NCBI GenBank assembly: GCA_025998875.1
Contig: AP024675.1
Location: 1,523,549 to 1,587,548, forward strand
Length of the DNA stretch: 64,000 nucleotides
Origin: Bacteroidota bacterium
Lineage (GTDB): Bacteria > Bacteroidota > Rhodothermia > JANXDC01
Reading direction: 5' to 3'
How positions within the stretch are numbered: the stretch's first letter is position 1; each line of letters starts with the position of its first letter. The notes below the pieces were generated by a model. The model had not been told where the DNA came from. It was given only the letters and a program-made list of their open reading frames with translations, and made no database searches. Below are positions 1-8,112 of the stretch, piece by piece. The position numbers were made by a program, and so were the translations under genes.

Positions 1-609
1 CGGCATCTCAACGATGTCCCCGTGATTCTGTGGAATCAGCGCTGGCAGTATGACAAAAATCCAGATGCTTTCTGGGGATTGATCAACCGGCTTTTTGACG
101 CCGGCTTGAAGTTCCGGCTCATCCTGGCCGGGCAGCATTTTGAATACCAGCCGGAAGGCTTTGAACTGGCCTGGCGCCGATACGGGGATCGCATCCTGCA
201 TTATGGATACGTGGAGGATTTTGCCGAGTACTCCCGGTTACTGCATCGATCCGATGTGATCCTCTCAACGGCCCGCCATGAGTTCTTCGGGGTGGCCGTC
301 TGGGAGGCGGTCTACTGCGGAGCACACCCCGTTTTGCCAAACCGGCTGACGTATCCGGAGATTTTGCCGCACCGTCTGCATCGGCCCCTGTTGCATGCCC
401 CGGTGCTGTACGAGACCGAAGAGGAAGCCTTCCAAATCGTGTCGGGGATGCTGCGCGGAGAAGAGCGGCCCTTGCCGCGCGCTACCTTGCAGGAGGCGTT
501 GCGCGCCTTCGACTGGTCGGAACGAATACGGGAATTTGATACGTTGCTCGAGGAAGTAGCATCGCAAAGAGCCGCGGTGTCTTATGAAGGAGACATGGAG
601 CGTCTTTGA
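1..609 (+). CDS. tRNA-queuosine mannosyltransferase-like glycosyltransferase (DUF3524/GTDC1 family), C-terminal part
   Basis: The gene enters the window already open, so only the last 202 residues are seen. They carry the two best blocks of the GTDC1/QTMAN family: ILWNQRWQYDKNP near the visible start, and RHEFFGVAVWEAV followed by PNRLTYPEI, which form the GT-B nucleotide-sugar half. In animals this family mannosylates queuosine at the wobble base of tRNA-Asp; bacterial members are known by sequence but less studied. A GTG at 22 could be mistaken for a start, but the frame is open from base 1 and the conserved block lies right there, so the true start is upstream of the window. The stop overlaps the next gene by 26 bases. 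Family membership is clear; tRNA as the substrate is inferred. Confidence 0.85.
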   Translation, partial: RHLNDVPVILWNQRWQYDKNPDAFWGLINRLFDAGLKFRLILAGQHFEYQPEGFELAWRRYGDRILHYGYVEDFAEYSRLLHRSDVILSTARHEFFGVAVWEAVYCGAHPVLPNRLTYPEILPHRLHRPLLHAPVLYETEEEAFQIVSGMLRGEERPLPRATLQEALRAFDWSERIREFDTLLEEVASQRAAVSYEGDMERL

Positions 610-1105
610 GTACGACCAGTTGCAGTACCGGATCCGCCAGCGTGTGCACCTGCTTCTGTGGGGCTTTGCCGTGGCCACAGCGGCGACTGTGGTGATGGGG
701 CTCAGTAGCTCGCTGTTGATCGGAGATCTGTTCCCTACGGTGCTCTTCTTCGGGGGGGGATGGCTGGTGCTGCTTGCCCTGGTGAGCATGCTTTTGGTGC
801 GCATGCAGCGCAGAGTCTGGTGCGTGCAGATCTCGCCGGAGGCGATTGTGGGCTACGATTACGCGCGGCGCAAAACGCGCATCGACTGGCTCTATGCGGA
901 GCGCGTTGATCTGGATCAACGGGGCATTCGCATTCGCAACAGTCGGGGGCGGGATATCGAGATTCCGGCCGATTTCGATCGCTTTCCGGAAGTCGGCGAG
1001 CTCGTTTTCCGGTATGCGGAAAGGTATCAGGTGCCCCTCTACATTGAGGGGCGTGCCTGGCATGAGTTGACCATCGAGAAGATCTACGAGGATCTTGCCC
1101 GATAA
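584..1105 (+). CDS. small membrane protein with two helices and a PH-like cytoplasmic domain
   Basis: A 173-residue protein. Residues about 22-45 and 50-72 are two hydrophobic helices joined by a very short loop, followed by basic RMQRRV and a soluble domain of alternating short strands (about 80-150) ending in a helix. This layout resembles bacterial PH-like (bPH) membrane proteins, but I do not recognise a specific family. The start overlaps the end of the upstream glycosyltransferase by 26 bases, which suggests translational coupling, and recA begins 24 bases after the stop. No catalytic motif is visible. Function unknown. Confidence 0.75.
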   Translation: MKETWSVFEYDQLQYRIRQRVHLLLWGFAVATAATVVMGLSSSLLIGDLFPTVLFFGGGWLVLLALVSMLLVRMQRRVWCVQISPEAIVGYDYARRKTRIDWLYAERVDLDQRGIRIRNSRGRDIEIPADFDRFPEVGELVFRYAERYQVPLYIEGRAWHELTIEKIYEDLAR

Positions 1106-1129
1106 CCAGAACAGAGAGGGGTAGTCCGC

Positions 1130-2191
1130 ATGGAAACACGTACACGGCCCGATGAGCAGCGCCTGCGCGCTTTGCAGATGGCCATCGGGCAGATCGAGAA
1201 GCAATATGGAAAAGGCACCATCATGCGCCTGGGTGACCGGGCCGTCGAGCAGGTCGAGGTGATCTCCACCGGCTCTCTGGGGCTGGATGCGGCCCTCGGG
1301 GTGGGGGGACTGCCGCGGGGGCGTATCGTGGAGATCTTTGGTCCGGAGTCGAGCGGGAAGACCACCCTGGCCCTGCATGTGATCGCTGAGGCGCAGAAGC
1401 AGGGAGGGATTGCGGCGCTTATCGACGCGGAGCACGCCTTTGATGTGCGCTACGCCCGTCAGCTCGGGGTGGATACGGAGAACCTGCTTGTCTCCCAGCC
1501 CGACACGGGAGAGCAGGCCCTTGAGATCGCCGACGCGCTTGTGCGCAGCGGGGCCATCGACGTGCTCGTGGTCGATTCCGTAGCCGCGCTCGTGCCCAAA
1601 GCCGAGATCGAGGGCGAAATGGGCGACAGTCACGTGGGCCTGCAGGCGCGCCTGATGAGCCAGGCCCTGCGCAAGCTGACCGGGGTGATCAGCCGAACCC
1701 GCTGCGTGGCCATTTTCATCAATCAGCTGCGCGAGAAGATCGGGGTTATGTTCGGCAACCCGGAAACGACCCCGGGCGGGCGCGCCCTGCGTTTTTACGC
1801 CTCCGTGCGTCTGGACATCCGGCGCATCGGCAGCGTCAAAAGCGGCAATGAGGAAATCGGCAGTCGTGTTCGGGTCAAAGTGGTCAAAAACAAGGTGGCC
1901 CCCCCGTTCCGTCAGGCCGAGTTCGACATCATCTTCGGGGAGGGAATTGCGCACTATAACGAGCTGATCGATCTGGCCGTGGCCTATAACATCATCCAGA
2001 AAAGCGGTTCCTGGTACGCCTGGGGGGAGGCGAAGCTCGGCCAGGGAGTACAGGCGGTTCGGGCTTACCTGCAGGAAAATCCCGAGGCCTACGAGAAGAT
2101 CCTGAGCGCGGTTAAGCAGGCCCTCTTTGATCAGAACCGGCAATCCGGTCCGATACGGGCCAGCCTGGCCTCCGTGGAACCCGAAGCGTAA
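1130..2191 (+). CDS. recA: recombinase RecA
   Basis: A 353-residue RecA, the normal length. It forms the ATP-dependent nucleoprotein filament for homologous recombination and SOS co-protease activity. Visible hallmarks are the N-terminal [13 protein letters not shown] segment, Walker [11 protein letters not shown] at about residues 66-75, Walker [11 protein letters not shown], the L1/L2 region around [20 protein letters not shown], and the C-terminal domain with [15 protein letters not shown]. It is followed directly by recX: the recA stop TAA abuts the recX ATG. No obvious SOS box was seen in the 24-base gap upstream, so its promoter may lie further up. Confidence 0.98.
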   Translation: METRTRPDEQRLRALQMAIGQIEKQYGKGTIMRLGDRAVEQVEVISTGSLGLDAALGVGGLPRGRIVEIFGPESSGKTTLALHVIAEAQKQGGIAALIDAEHAFDVRYARQLGVDTENLLVSQPDTGEQALEIADALVRSGAIDVLVVDSVAALVPKAEIEGEMGDSHVGLQARLMSQALRKLTGVISRTRCVAIFINQLREKIGVMFGNPETTPGGRALRFYASVRLDIRRIGSVKSGNEEIGSRVRVKVVKNKVAPPFRQAEFDIIFGEGIAHYNELIDLAVAYNIIQKSGSWYAWGEAKLGQGVQAVRAYLQENPEAYEKILSAVKQALFDQNRQSGPIRASLASVEPEA

Positions 2192-2824
2192 ATGCATCAG
2201 CTTCCCGCAGGCCGCATCACGCGCATAGAACCCGGTCGTCGGCCGGGCTATGTGCGTGTGTACGTGGAAGATCGGCTCATAGGCAGCTTCGCCGAAGCAG
2301 TCTGGATCTCTTCGGGTCTGCAGACAGGGGAGGTGGTTTCCCCCGAAGCCTGGGAAGCGCTACAGCGGGCCGAGGCTGAACACCGGGCCATCACCTACGC
2401 GTTGCGCTTGCTGGCCGTACGGGCCCGAAGCGAGGATGAACTCCGCCGGGCTCTGCTCCGGAAGCAGCTGCCCGCTTCCGTTGTGTCCTCCGTGCTGGAT
2501 CGGCTGCGGGCCTGGGGATATGTCGATGACCGGGCTTTCGCCCGCCAGTGGGTGGCCGAGCGTGCGGGGCGTCGAGGCCTTCGAGCGCTCGCCTACGAGC
2601 TCCAACAAAAAGGGCTGGAGCCGGAGTTGATACGTCAGGTCCTGGCCGAAGCGGAAGATCCCGCCCGGGAGTACGCATCCGCTCTGGCCCTGGCAAAGCG
2701 CCGGTGGGAAGAGCGGTTGCCGCCCCAGAAGCGGAGACGCCGCATCATCGGGCTTCTGGCCCGACGTGGGTTCTCCTGGGAGATCATCGAGGCCGTCTTG
2801 CGCGCACTGGAATCGGAAACATGA
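2192..2824 (+). CDS. recX: RecA regulator RecX
   Basis: A 210-residue protein encoded immediately after recA with no spacer, the classic recX position. It has an N-terminal strand-rich extension (residues 1-60) and then the three-helix RecX repeats: the ALRLLAVRARSEDELRRALLRK block, LDRLRAWGYVDDRAFARQWV, and a final REYASALALAKRRWE segment. RecX modulates RecA filament growth. Its stop overlaps the start of the next gene in an ATGA junction, so all three genes are probably co-translated. Confidence 0.93.
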   Translation: MHQLPAGRITRIEPGRRPGYVRVYVEDRLIGSFAEAVWISSGLQTGEVVSPEAWEALQRAEAEHRAITYALRLLAVRARSEDELRRALLRKQLPASVVSSVLDRLRAWGYVDDRAFARQWVAERAGRRGLRALAYELQQKGLEPELIRQVLAEAEDPAREYASALALAKRRWEERLPPQKRRRRIIGLLARRGFSWEIIEAVLRALESET

Positions 2825-3918
2825 CCGCAACAGCCCCCAAGGATCGGTGGTGGACGTTGTTCAAACGGGCCTTGCTCCTCGGCCTTGCCGGCCTCATCGC
2901 CTATTTTTACTCGACCCTCCTGTTCTATACCGCGCTTTCGGCCCTGCTCGCCTATCTGCTTCATCCCCTGGTGAGTCGGATAGAAGCCCTAGGGCTGAGG
3001 CGAAGCGTGGCCTCGGTCCTGGTGTTCGTCGTTTTTCTGGGTACCCTGCTGCTGCTTGTGCTCACCGTGTTGCCCTCCATAGCCGTCCAGTTTGTGGAGC
3101 TTTTTGAGCTGCTCTCTCTGGATACGATCCGGAGCGCCATGCAGACGGTGGAGGACTACCTCCGCAGACGCCTACCCCTGGAACCCGGCTTTCTGACCAC
3201 CACGGTGGTGGAGGCGCTTCAGACGCTCTTCAGCCGGGAAACCGTCACCCGCCTCGTAAGTGGTACGCTGGGGATCCTGTCTAATGTCGTTATGGGCCTG
3301 CTGGTGGTCCCGTTTCTTGTGTTCTTCTTCCTCAAGGATGGCCCGTACCTGTACCGGTATCTGTTGCGTCTGGTCCCCAACGCGTATTTCGAGATGACCG
3401 TCAGCACCCTGCATAAGATCCGACTCCAGATGGGGCGATACCTGCGCGGGGTACTGCTCGAGTCCTTTCTTGTGGCCACGCTGGCCGCTCTGCTGCTCAC
3501 GTTTGTGGGGCTGGAATACGCTTTGGCGGTGGGGGTACTGGCTGGTGTGGCGAACGTCGTGCCCTATGTGGGGCCTCTGCTGGGATACCTAATAGGGGTA
3601 GCCGTGGGCGTACTGCAGACGGGGGATCTTTCTCTGACCTTACCCGTACTGGGGTCGCTTGTTTCCGTGCAGATCGTCGATAACGTGATCCTGCAGCCGT
3701 GGATTTATTCCCGCACCGCGCAGCTTCACCCCGCGGTGGTGCTGTTGGCCATTTTCGCCGCCGCGCAGCTGGCGGGGGTTATTGGGATGCTTCTGGCCGT
3801 GCCCACGATCACCGTAGCGCGCATCATCTACCGGGAAGTGCGCACCACCCGGCCACAGTATGGCGCCTTCCGGGTTGAGCACCTGGAGCTGGAGGCTCAG
3901 CTCTCCTCCCGATCCTGA
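2821..3918 (+). CDS. AI-2E family transporter (PerM/TqsA-like membrane protein)
   Basis: A 365-residue integral membrane protein with about eight hydrophobic segments and the long soluble loop (about 70-130) after the third helix that is typical of the AI-2E exporter family. The conserved C-terminal block GVANVVPYVGPLLG followed by QIVDNVILQPWIYS is present. The frame is open from 2548, but the ATG at 2821 that overlaps the recX stop starts right at the cytoplasmic helix, so I use that. The family includes an autoinducer-2 exporter and Na+/H+ antiporters; the substrate here cannot be told. The 3' end overlaps the convergent epimerase gene by 22 bases. Confidence 0.9.
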   Translation: MTATAPKDRWWTLFKRALLLGLAGLIAYFYSTLLFYTALSALLAYLLHPLVSRIEALGLRRSVASVLVFVVFLGTLLLLVLTVLPSIAVQFVELFELLSLDTIRSAMQTVEDYLRRRLPLEPGFLTTTVVEALQTLFSRETVTRLVSGTLGILSNVVMGLLVVPFLVFFFLKDGPYLYRYLLRLVPNAYFEMTVSTLHKIRLQMGRYLRGVLLESFLVATLAALLLTFVGLEYALAVGVLAGVANVVPYVGPLLGYLIGVAVGVLQTGDLSLTLPVLGSLVSVQIVDNVILQPWIYSRTAQLHPAVVLLAIFAAAQLAGVIGMLLAVPTITVARIIYREVRTTRPQYGAFRVEHLELEAQLSSRS

Positions 3919-4304
3919 CAGACTTCCACGAGAACCCCATTGGCCGATCGGGGATGGAAGAAGCCCACCCACTTGTTATCGGCCCCGGGGCGGGGTTCTT
4001 CATGCAGGGGCGCAAAGCCCTTCTCGCCCAGGGCGATGAGCGCCTGGCGCACGTCATCCACGGCGAAGGCGAGATGATGAATGCCCTCTCCGCGGCGCTC
4101 CAGGAAGCGGGCGATAGGGGAATCCGGTCGGGTGGCCTCGAGAAGTTCGATTTTCACCGCGCCTACCCGAAAAAAGGCGGTGCGTACCCCCTCGGAGGGC
4201 ACTTCCTCGATCTTGTAGCAGGGAACCCCCAGCAGGCGCTCCCAGCGCGGGATGGCCTCTTGAAGGGACCGGACAGCGATCCCGATGTGTTCCAGCGCGC
4301 GCAT
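3897..4304 (-). CDS. mce: methylmalonyl-CoA epimerase
   Basis: A 135-residue VOC-fold protein. It interconverts (2S)- and (2R)-methylmalonyl-CoA between propionyl-CoA carboxylase and methylmalonyl-CoA mutase, in propionate, odd-chain fatty acid and branched amino acid breakdown. The two VOC modules are visible: EHIGIAVRSLQEAI at the N-terminus with the first metal-binding His, GEGIHHLAFAVDDV in the middle with the second, and VLVEVCQD at the end with the metal-binding Glu. Length and motif order match the family. The 3' end overlaps the AI-2E gene tail to tail. A perfect 7-bp-stem hairpin sits just upstream of the start. Confidence 0.93.
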   Translation of the reverse strand: MRALEHIGIAVRSLQEAIPRWERLLGVPCYKIEEVPSEGVRTAFFRVGAVKIELLEATRPDSPIARFLERRGEGIHHLAFAVDDVRQALIALGEKGFAPLHEEPRPGADNKWVGFFHPRSANGVLVEVCQDREES

Positions 4305-4352
4305 ATACCCCCCGCCCGAGCGCTCTCGGGCATCGTTCGGCTTCTATAAGGG

Positions 4353-4372
4353 CCCCTGCCCTTCGGGAGGGG
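4353..4372 (-). other. stable hairpin between the cold shock gene and mce
   Basis: CCCCT/AGGGG and CCC/GGG arms form a compact stem with one bulged base and a three-base loop, placed 19 bases after the cold shock gene's stop. On the minus strand it is not followed by a T-run, so it is either a weak terminator or an mRNA 3'-end stabiliser. Confidence 0.5.
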
Positions 4373-4391
4373 GATCAAAAGGGCTGTCCTC

Positions 4392-4604
4392 TCAGGAGGA
4401 GAGCCGCTCGACGTTCGTCGCCTGTAGTCCCTTCGGACCCCGGGTGATCTCGAAGCTCACGCGCTCGCCTTCCTTGAGCCCCTCGCCGAAGCGTAGGCCT
4501 TGCACCTGGGTCCGATGCACAAAGACGTCCTGCGGGTGATCATCGGGCTTGATGAAGCCGTAGCCCTTCTCCCGGTTGAACCACTTGACCGTTCCGGTCG
4601 CCAT
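4392..4604 (-). CDS. cold shock domain protein (CspA family)
   Basis: A 70-residue single cold shock domain. It opens [18 protein letters not shown], which contains RNP1 (KGYGFI), and has RNP2-like VFVHRT at about 27-32; the C-terminus is the usual KGLQATNV strand. Such proteins bind single-stranded RNA and DNA as chaperones. It is transcribed away from the M24 peptidase gene, leaving a shared 232-base upstream region; AAGGAGT just before the ATG is the ribosome site. No TAnnTTTG promoter was recognised on its side. Confidence 0.95.
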   Translation of the reverse strand: MATGTVKWFNREKGYGFIKPDDHPQDVFVHRTQVQGLRFGEGLKEGERVSFEITRGPKGLQATNVERLSS

Positions 4605-4836
4605 GACACGAACTCCTTAACTTTACTGGCTCCAGGCCCGTCCTCCGACGGGTACGTCGCGGGGCGACCATAGGGCTGAGGAAACCGGGAGGACACCCGC
4701 TTCGGGCCCTGCGGATCCGGGTAACCGGAGCACGGGGAAAGGTAATGTCCGCTCCGTCCAGGCGCAAGCCCCTGACTTGCGCTTGGCGGTTTTCTGTGCG
4801 CATGTTCCTGTTGGCAATAAGGAGGAGCCGCACAGC

Positions 4837-6174
4837 ATGCGAGGTGTGGTTTGTGTCCTTTTTGTGCTGAGTGGGATCGCTTCGACCCCTGCACAGGACC
4901 TGAACCTTCCCCCCTTGCGGGTACAGCAGGAGATCCAGCTCGGCTGGTTGAAAACACGCTTGGAGGAGGTGCTCCCCCGACTCATGCGGGAGCGCCAGGT
5001 GGACATGTGGCTGGTGATCTGTCGGGAGTACAACGAGGATCCCGTCTTCTTCTCCCTTGTCGCCCCCACCACATTTGCCGCTCGTCGGAGGACGATTTAC
5101 GTCTTCTACGACCGGGGGCCGGAAAAAGGCGTGGAACGTCTGGCGCTGGGGGGAGGAGATCAGGGTGGGCTCTATCAGGTGTATCGGGATCCGGAGGTGG
5201 AAGGGCGGGAGCTGTGGGGGCAGGGGCAGTGGGCCCTGTTGCGCAAGCTCATTGAGGAGCGCCAACCCCGGCGCATTGCGGTGAATATATCTCCTACGCA
5301 CGCTTTTTCCGACGGACTCACCGTGGGCGAATACGAACAGCTTCTGCAGGCGCTCGGTCCGGAATGGACGGCGCGCCTGGTGCGCGAAGAGCGCCTGGCA
5401 TTAGATTACATCGCCGAACGCGTCCCGGGCATGCTGGACTGGTATCGGCGGATCATGCAGATCGCTCATGAGCTCATCCGGCGTGCTTTTTCCCACGAGG
5501 TCATCACCCCGGGGTTGACCACCACGGAAGACGTGGTCTGGTGGCTACGCCAGCAGCTGGCCGACCGGGGCCTACAGACCTGGTTTCATCCCACCGTACG
5601 TGTCCAACGCATGGGCGGGCAAGACCCCCGCATGCTCAACCCCTCGGGGCCGGTCGTGATCCAGCGCGGGGATGTGCTGCATGTGGATTTCGGCATTCGG
5701 GCCATGGGGCTGGCCACGGACACCCAGCACATGGGCTATGTGCTGCGCGAAGGGGAAAGCCAGCCCCCCGCCGGGATTCAGCGGGCGCTGGCGATCGCCA
5801 ATCGCCTGCAGGACATCGTCATGGAGGAGCTTAAGCCCGGTCTGACGGGCAATCAGGTCTTGCTCAACGCGCTACGCCGGATGCGCGCCGAGGGAATCCA
5901 GGGCGCTATATACTCCCATCCCATCGGCGATCACGGGCATGGGGCCGGACCCCTGATCGGGCTCTGGGATCGTCAGGAGCCCATTCCGGGTCGGGGCGAT
6001 GTGGAGGTGCGTCCCAATACGTGGTTTTCCATCGAACTCGCCGTACGTGTGCCCATCCCGGAGTGGAACGGACAGGAACTCTGGGTGGGGTTGGAAGAAG
6101 ATGCGGCCATCGGGCCCGATGGGAAGACGTTCTGGGTGCTCACGCGGCAGAGTCGCTATCATCTGGTGCGATAG
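4837..6174 (+). CDS. secreted M24 family metallopeptidase (Xaa-Pro aminopeptidase-like)
   Basis: A 445-residue protein with a signal peptide (MRGVVCVLFVLSGIASTPAQ) and the pita-bread fold of the M24 family. Metal ligands are visible at D284 (HVDFG), D295 (ATDTQH), a His in the GDHGHGAGP block, and two Glu near SIELAV and LEEDAAI. The N-terminal half (residues 20-170) is a creatinase-like domain with WLVICREYNEDP. Start at 4837: the frame is open from 4777, but GGAGGA at 4821 and the signal peptide fix the ATG. It probably trims peptides in the periplasm. The next gene, a recombinase, starts only three bases after the stop, an odd partner. Confidence 0.88.
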   Translation: MRGVVCVLFVLSGIASTPAQDLNLPPLRVQQEIQLGWLKTRLEEVLPRLMRERQVDMWLVICREYNEDPVFFSLVAPTTFAARRRTIYVFYDRGPEKGVERLALGGGDQGGLYQVYRDPEVEGRELWGQGQWALLRKLIEERQPRRIAVNISPTHAFSDGLTVGEYEQLLQALGPEWTARLVREERLALDYIAERVPGMLDWYRRIMQIAHELIRRAFSHEVITPGLTTTEDVVWWLRQQLADRGLQTWFHPTVRVQRMGGQDPRMLNPSGPVVIQRGDVLHVDFGIRAMGLATDTQHMGYVLREGESQPPAGIQRALAIANRLQDIVMEELKPGLTGNQVLLNALRRMRAEGIQGAIYSHPIGDHGHGAGPLIGLWDRQEPIPGRGDVEVRPNTWFSIELAVRVPIPEWNGQELWVGLEEDAAIGPDGKTFWVLTRQSRYHLVR

Positions 6175-6177
6175 GGT

Positions 6178-7119
6178 ATGCTGCAGTTCACCAACCGAGA
6201 ACTGGACCTCTATCTGGAGCGCTTCGAGCGGGAATATCTGGCCGAAACCAGTCCGGAAACGCGGGGAACCTATCGGCGCGCGTTGAACACTTTTCGGCAC
6301 TGGTTCGCCCGGCAAAAGGGGGAGTTCCGATTCCGGGAATCGGATGTGGAGCGCTATCGTCAGTACCTGACCCAGACGCGGAGGCTGGCTGATGTGTCTG
6401 TTTCCACCTACCTGACCGCCCTGCGTCGGTTCTGCCAGTATTTGGTGCAGAGCGGCTTGCTTGCCGAAAACCCGGCCCGGCGCGTGCGGGGCAACCGACG
6501 TCCCAGCGAGCATAGGCGCCGGTATCTGGAGCCCGAAGAGCTCCAACGGCTCCTGGCCCTGATCCCGGATGAGGGCCTGATGGGGAAGCGGGACCGAGCG
6601 CTGGTGGGGCTGATGGCCTTCTCCGGTATGACGGAAATTGAGATCTCCCGAGCCCTGCTGGCGGATCTGGAACGGCATGCCGATCTGTGGTGGGTGCGCA
6701 CGCAACCCAAAGGCTATCAGGAGAAAACCGCCGTAGTGGAGCTGCATCCCCGGAGTGTGCAGTTGCTGGCGGCTTTTCTGGAGGCCTGGTCCAGGCAACA
6801 GCCTCTGGAGCTGCACTGGGGGCTCATCCCCGGTCTGGGCCCTCGAAACCGGTTCGGCCCCATTAACCCCAGAGCCCTCCGCAAACGCGTCGAAGAATAT
6901 CTCAAGCAGGCCGACCTGGCTGGTCCGGGCCGCACGCCGCACAGCCTGGTCTACACGGCCGTGCGGATCTGGCTAGAGGATCTGCTTCGGCAGCGGGGCA
7001 AACCCGTCCCGGATGCGGAGGTAATCGAAGCCCTCAAAGCGCTCGTGCATCGCCGCATGCACCATCAGACCATCGATACCACGCTCGTATATCTGCGCCA
7101 GATAGGGATCGGGATCTGA
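6178..7119 (+). CDS. tyrosine recombinase/integrase family protein lacking both catalytic arginines
   Basis: A 313-residue protein with the XerC/D layout: an N-terminal SAM-like core-binding domain (about 8-100) and a C-terminal catalytic-type domain (about 115-313). The nucleophile region TIDTTLVYLR is present with Tyr305, as are His255, His295 and a Lys at 178 in QPKGYQ. Both active-site arginines are missing: the usual G-L-R motif reads GMT (Thr152), and H-x-x-R reads HSLV (Val258). Strand transfer should therefore be impaired. The ATG lies three bases after the M24 peptidase stop, so the pair is probably translated together. No attachment sites or cargo genes are visible, so this looks like a domesticated chromosomal gene, possibly only a DNA-binding protein. 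Confidence 0.82.
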   Translation: MLQFTNRELDLYLERFEREYLAETSPETRGTYRRALNTFRHWFARQKGEFRFRESDVERYRQYLTQTRRLADVSVSTYLTALRRFCQYLVQSGLLAENPARRVRGNRRPSEHRRRYLEPEELQRLLALIPDEGLMGKRDRALVGLMAFSGMTEIEISRALLADLERHADLWWVRTQPKGYQEKTAVVELHPRSVQLLAAFLEAWSRQQPLELHWGLIPGLGPRNRFGPINPRALRKRVEEYLKQADLAGPGRTPHSLVYTAVRIWLEDLLRQRGKPVPDAEVIEALKALVHRRMHHQTIDTTLVYLRQIGIGI

Positions 7120-7211
7120 GCTGTCCTGTTGTGCGTTTCCGGACGCGCGGACCGGAAAGCCCCTCAAGCCCGCTTTTCGCGGTATTCGGTACGATTTTCG
7201 GGGAAGGCGAA

Positions 7212-8054
7212 ATGATCATTGAAGAACGCGCGCCGGCCAAGATCAACGTGGGCCTGCATGTACTGCGCCGCCGTCCCGATGGGTACCACGACATAGACAC
7301 CGTGCTGGTGCCAGTGGCCTGGGAGGACCGCCTGCTGCTTGAGGCCCCGGCCGAAGAAGTCCATTTCACGTGCACGGACCCGGGCCTCGAGGGGGCACAT
7401 AACCTCTGCCTGCGGGCGCTGGAGCTGGTACAGCGGGCAGGTCGATGGTCGGGCGGGCTGCGGATACGGCTGGAAAAACACCTGCCCTACGGAGCGGGAC
7501 TGGGCGGGGGATCCAGCGATGCGGCGGCCGTGCTCCGAGGGCTCAGGCGTCTGGGCCTTGAGGCCGCCGAAGAAGAACTGCAGGACTGGGCCGCCCAACT
7601 GGGCTCCGATGTGCCCTTTTTCCTGAAGCACCTCCCCGCGCGGGCGCGGGGGCGGGGCGAGATCCTGGAGTACTGGCCGGATCTAATCTGGCCGTTCTGG
7701 ACGGTGATCGTCTTCCCCGGGATACGGATATCCACCGCAGAAGCCTATCGGTGGGTTCAGCCGCGGGCCGAGGGCCGAGCTGATCTGGGCTTCCTGGTGC
7801 GCAGTCTGGATCCGGAGCGATGGCGCCGACAACTGCAGAACGATTTTGAGCCCGTTGTGCTGGCTCGTTTCCTCGAACTCAGAGATCTGCACCATCGCCT
7901 CTATGCGCTGGGTGCGCGCTACGTCTCCCTTTCCGGAAGCGGGTCCGCTCTCTGGGCGGTCTTCGAAACCGAAGGCGAGGCCCGCTCCGCCCTGGATGCG
8001 CTGGGCTTACGGCAGGGGATGATCAGCCCCCCCCGGTTCCGGTGGGGCCCATAA
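7212..8054 (+). CDS. ispE: 4-diphosphocytidyl-2-C-methyl-D-erythritol kinase
   Basis: A 280-residue GHMP kinase that phosphorylates CDP-methylerythritol in the MEP pathway to isoprenoid precursors. The N-terminal APAKINVGLHVLRRRPDGYHDI block and the ATP loop PYGAGLGGGSSDAAA are diagnostic, with the late SLSGSGSALWAVF glycine motif. The frame is open from 7131, but the ATG at 7212 preceded by GGGGAAGG gives the standard start right before the conserved block. It ends 58 bases before the large TPR gene, which has its own promoter. Confidence 0.96.
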   Translation: MIIEERAPAKINVGLHVLRRRPDGYHDIDTVLVPVAWEDRLLLEAPAEEVHFTCTDPGLEGAHNLCLRALELVQRAGRWSGGLRIRLEKHLPYGAGLGGGSSDAAAVLRGLRRLGLEAAEEELQDWAAQLGSDVPFFLKHLPARARGRGEILEYWPDLIWPFWTVIVFPGIRISTAEAYRWVQPRAEGRADLGFLVRSLDPERWRRQLQNDFEPVVLARFLELRDLHHRLYALGARYVSLSGSGSALWAVFETEGEARSALDALGLRQGMISPPRFRWGP

Positions 8055-8060
8055 ACGGCC

Positions 8061-8092
8061 TTGCTTTCCCAGCAGGCGGGGTGTTAGTTTAC
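8061..8092 (+). promoter_or_regulatory. Bacteroidota-type promoter of the TPR/TonB operon
   Basis: TTG at 8061-8063, 21 bases, then TAGTTTAC at 8085-8092, matching the TTG-N21-TAnnTT(T) pattern found at other gene starts in this window. It lies just after ispE and 20 bases before the ATG at 8113. Confidence 0.5.
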
Positions 8093-8112
8093 CAGTAAGC
8101 CGATCTTTTGGT

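Noticed and set aside
482-2197. A 571-codon open frame on the minus strand opposite recA
   Set aside because: recA is certain on the other strand; the minus frame has no family motif and is a product of GC-rich codon use.
2548-2820. An N-terminal extension of the AI-2E transporter reaching into recX
   Set aside because: The Arg/Gly/Pro-rich extension lies in recX and has no family match; the ATGA start at 2821 fits the family.
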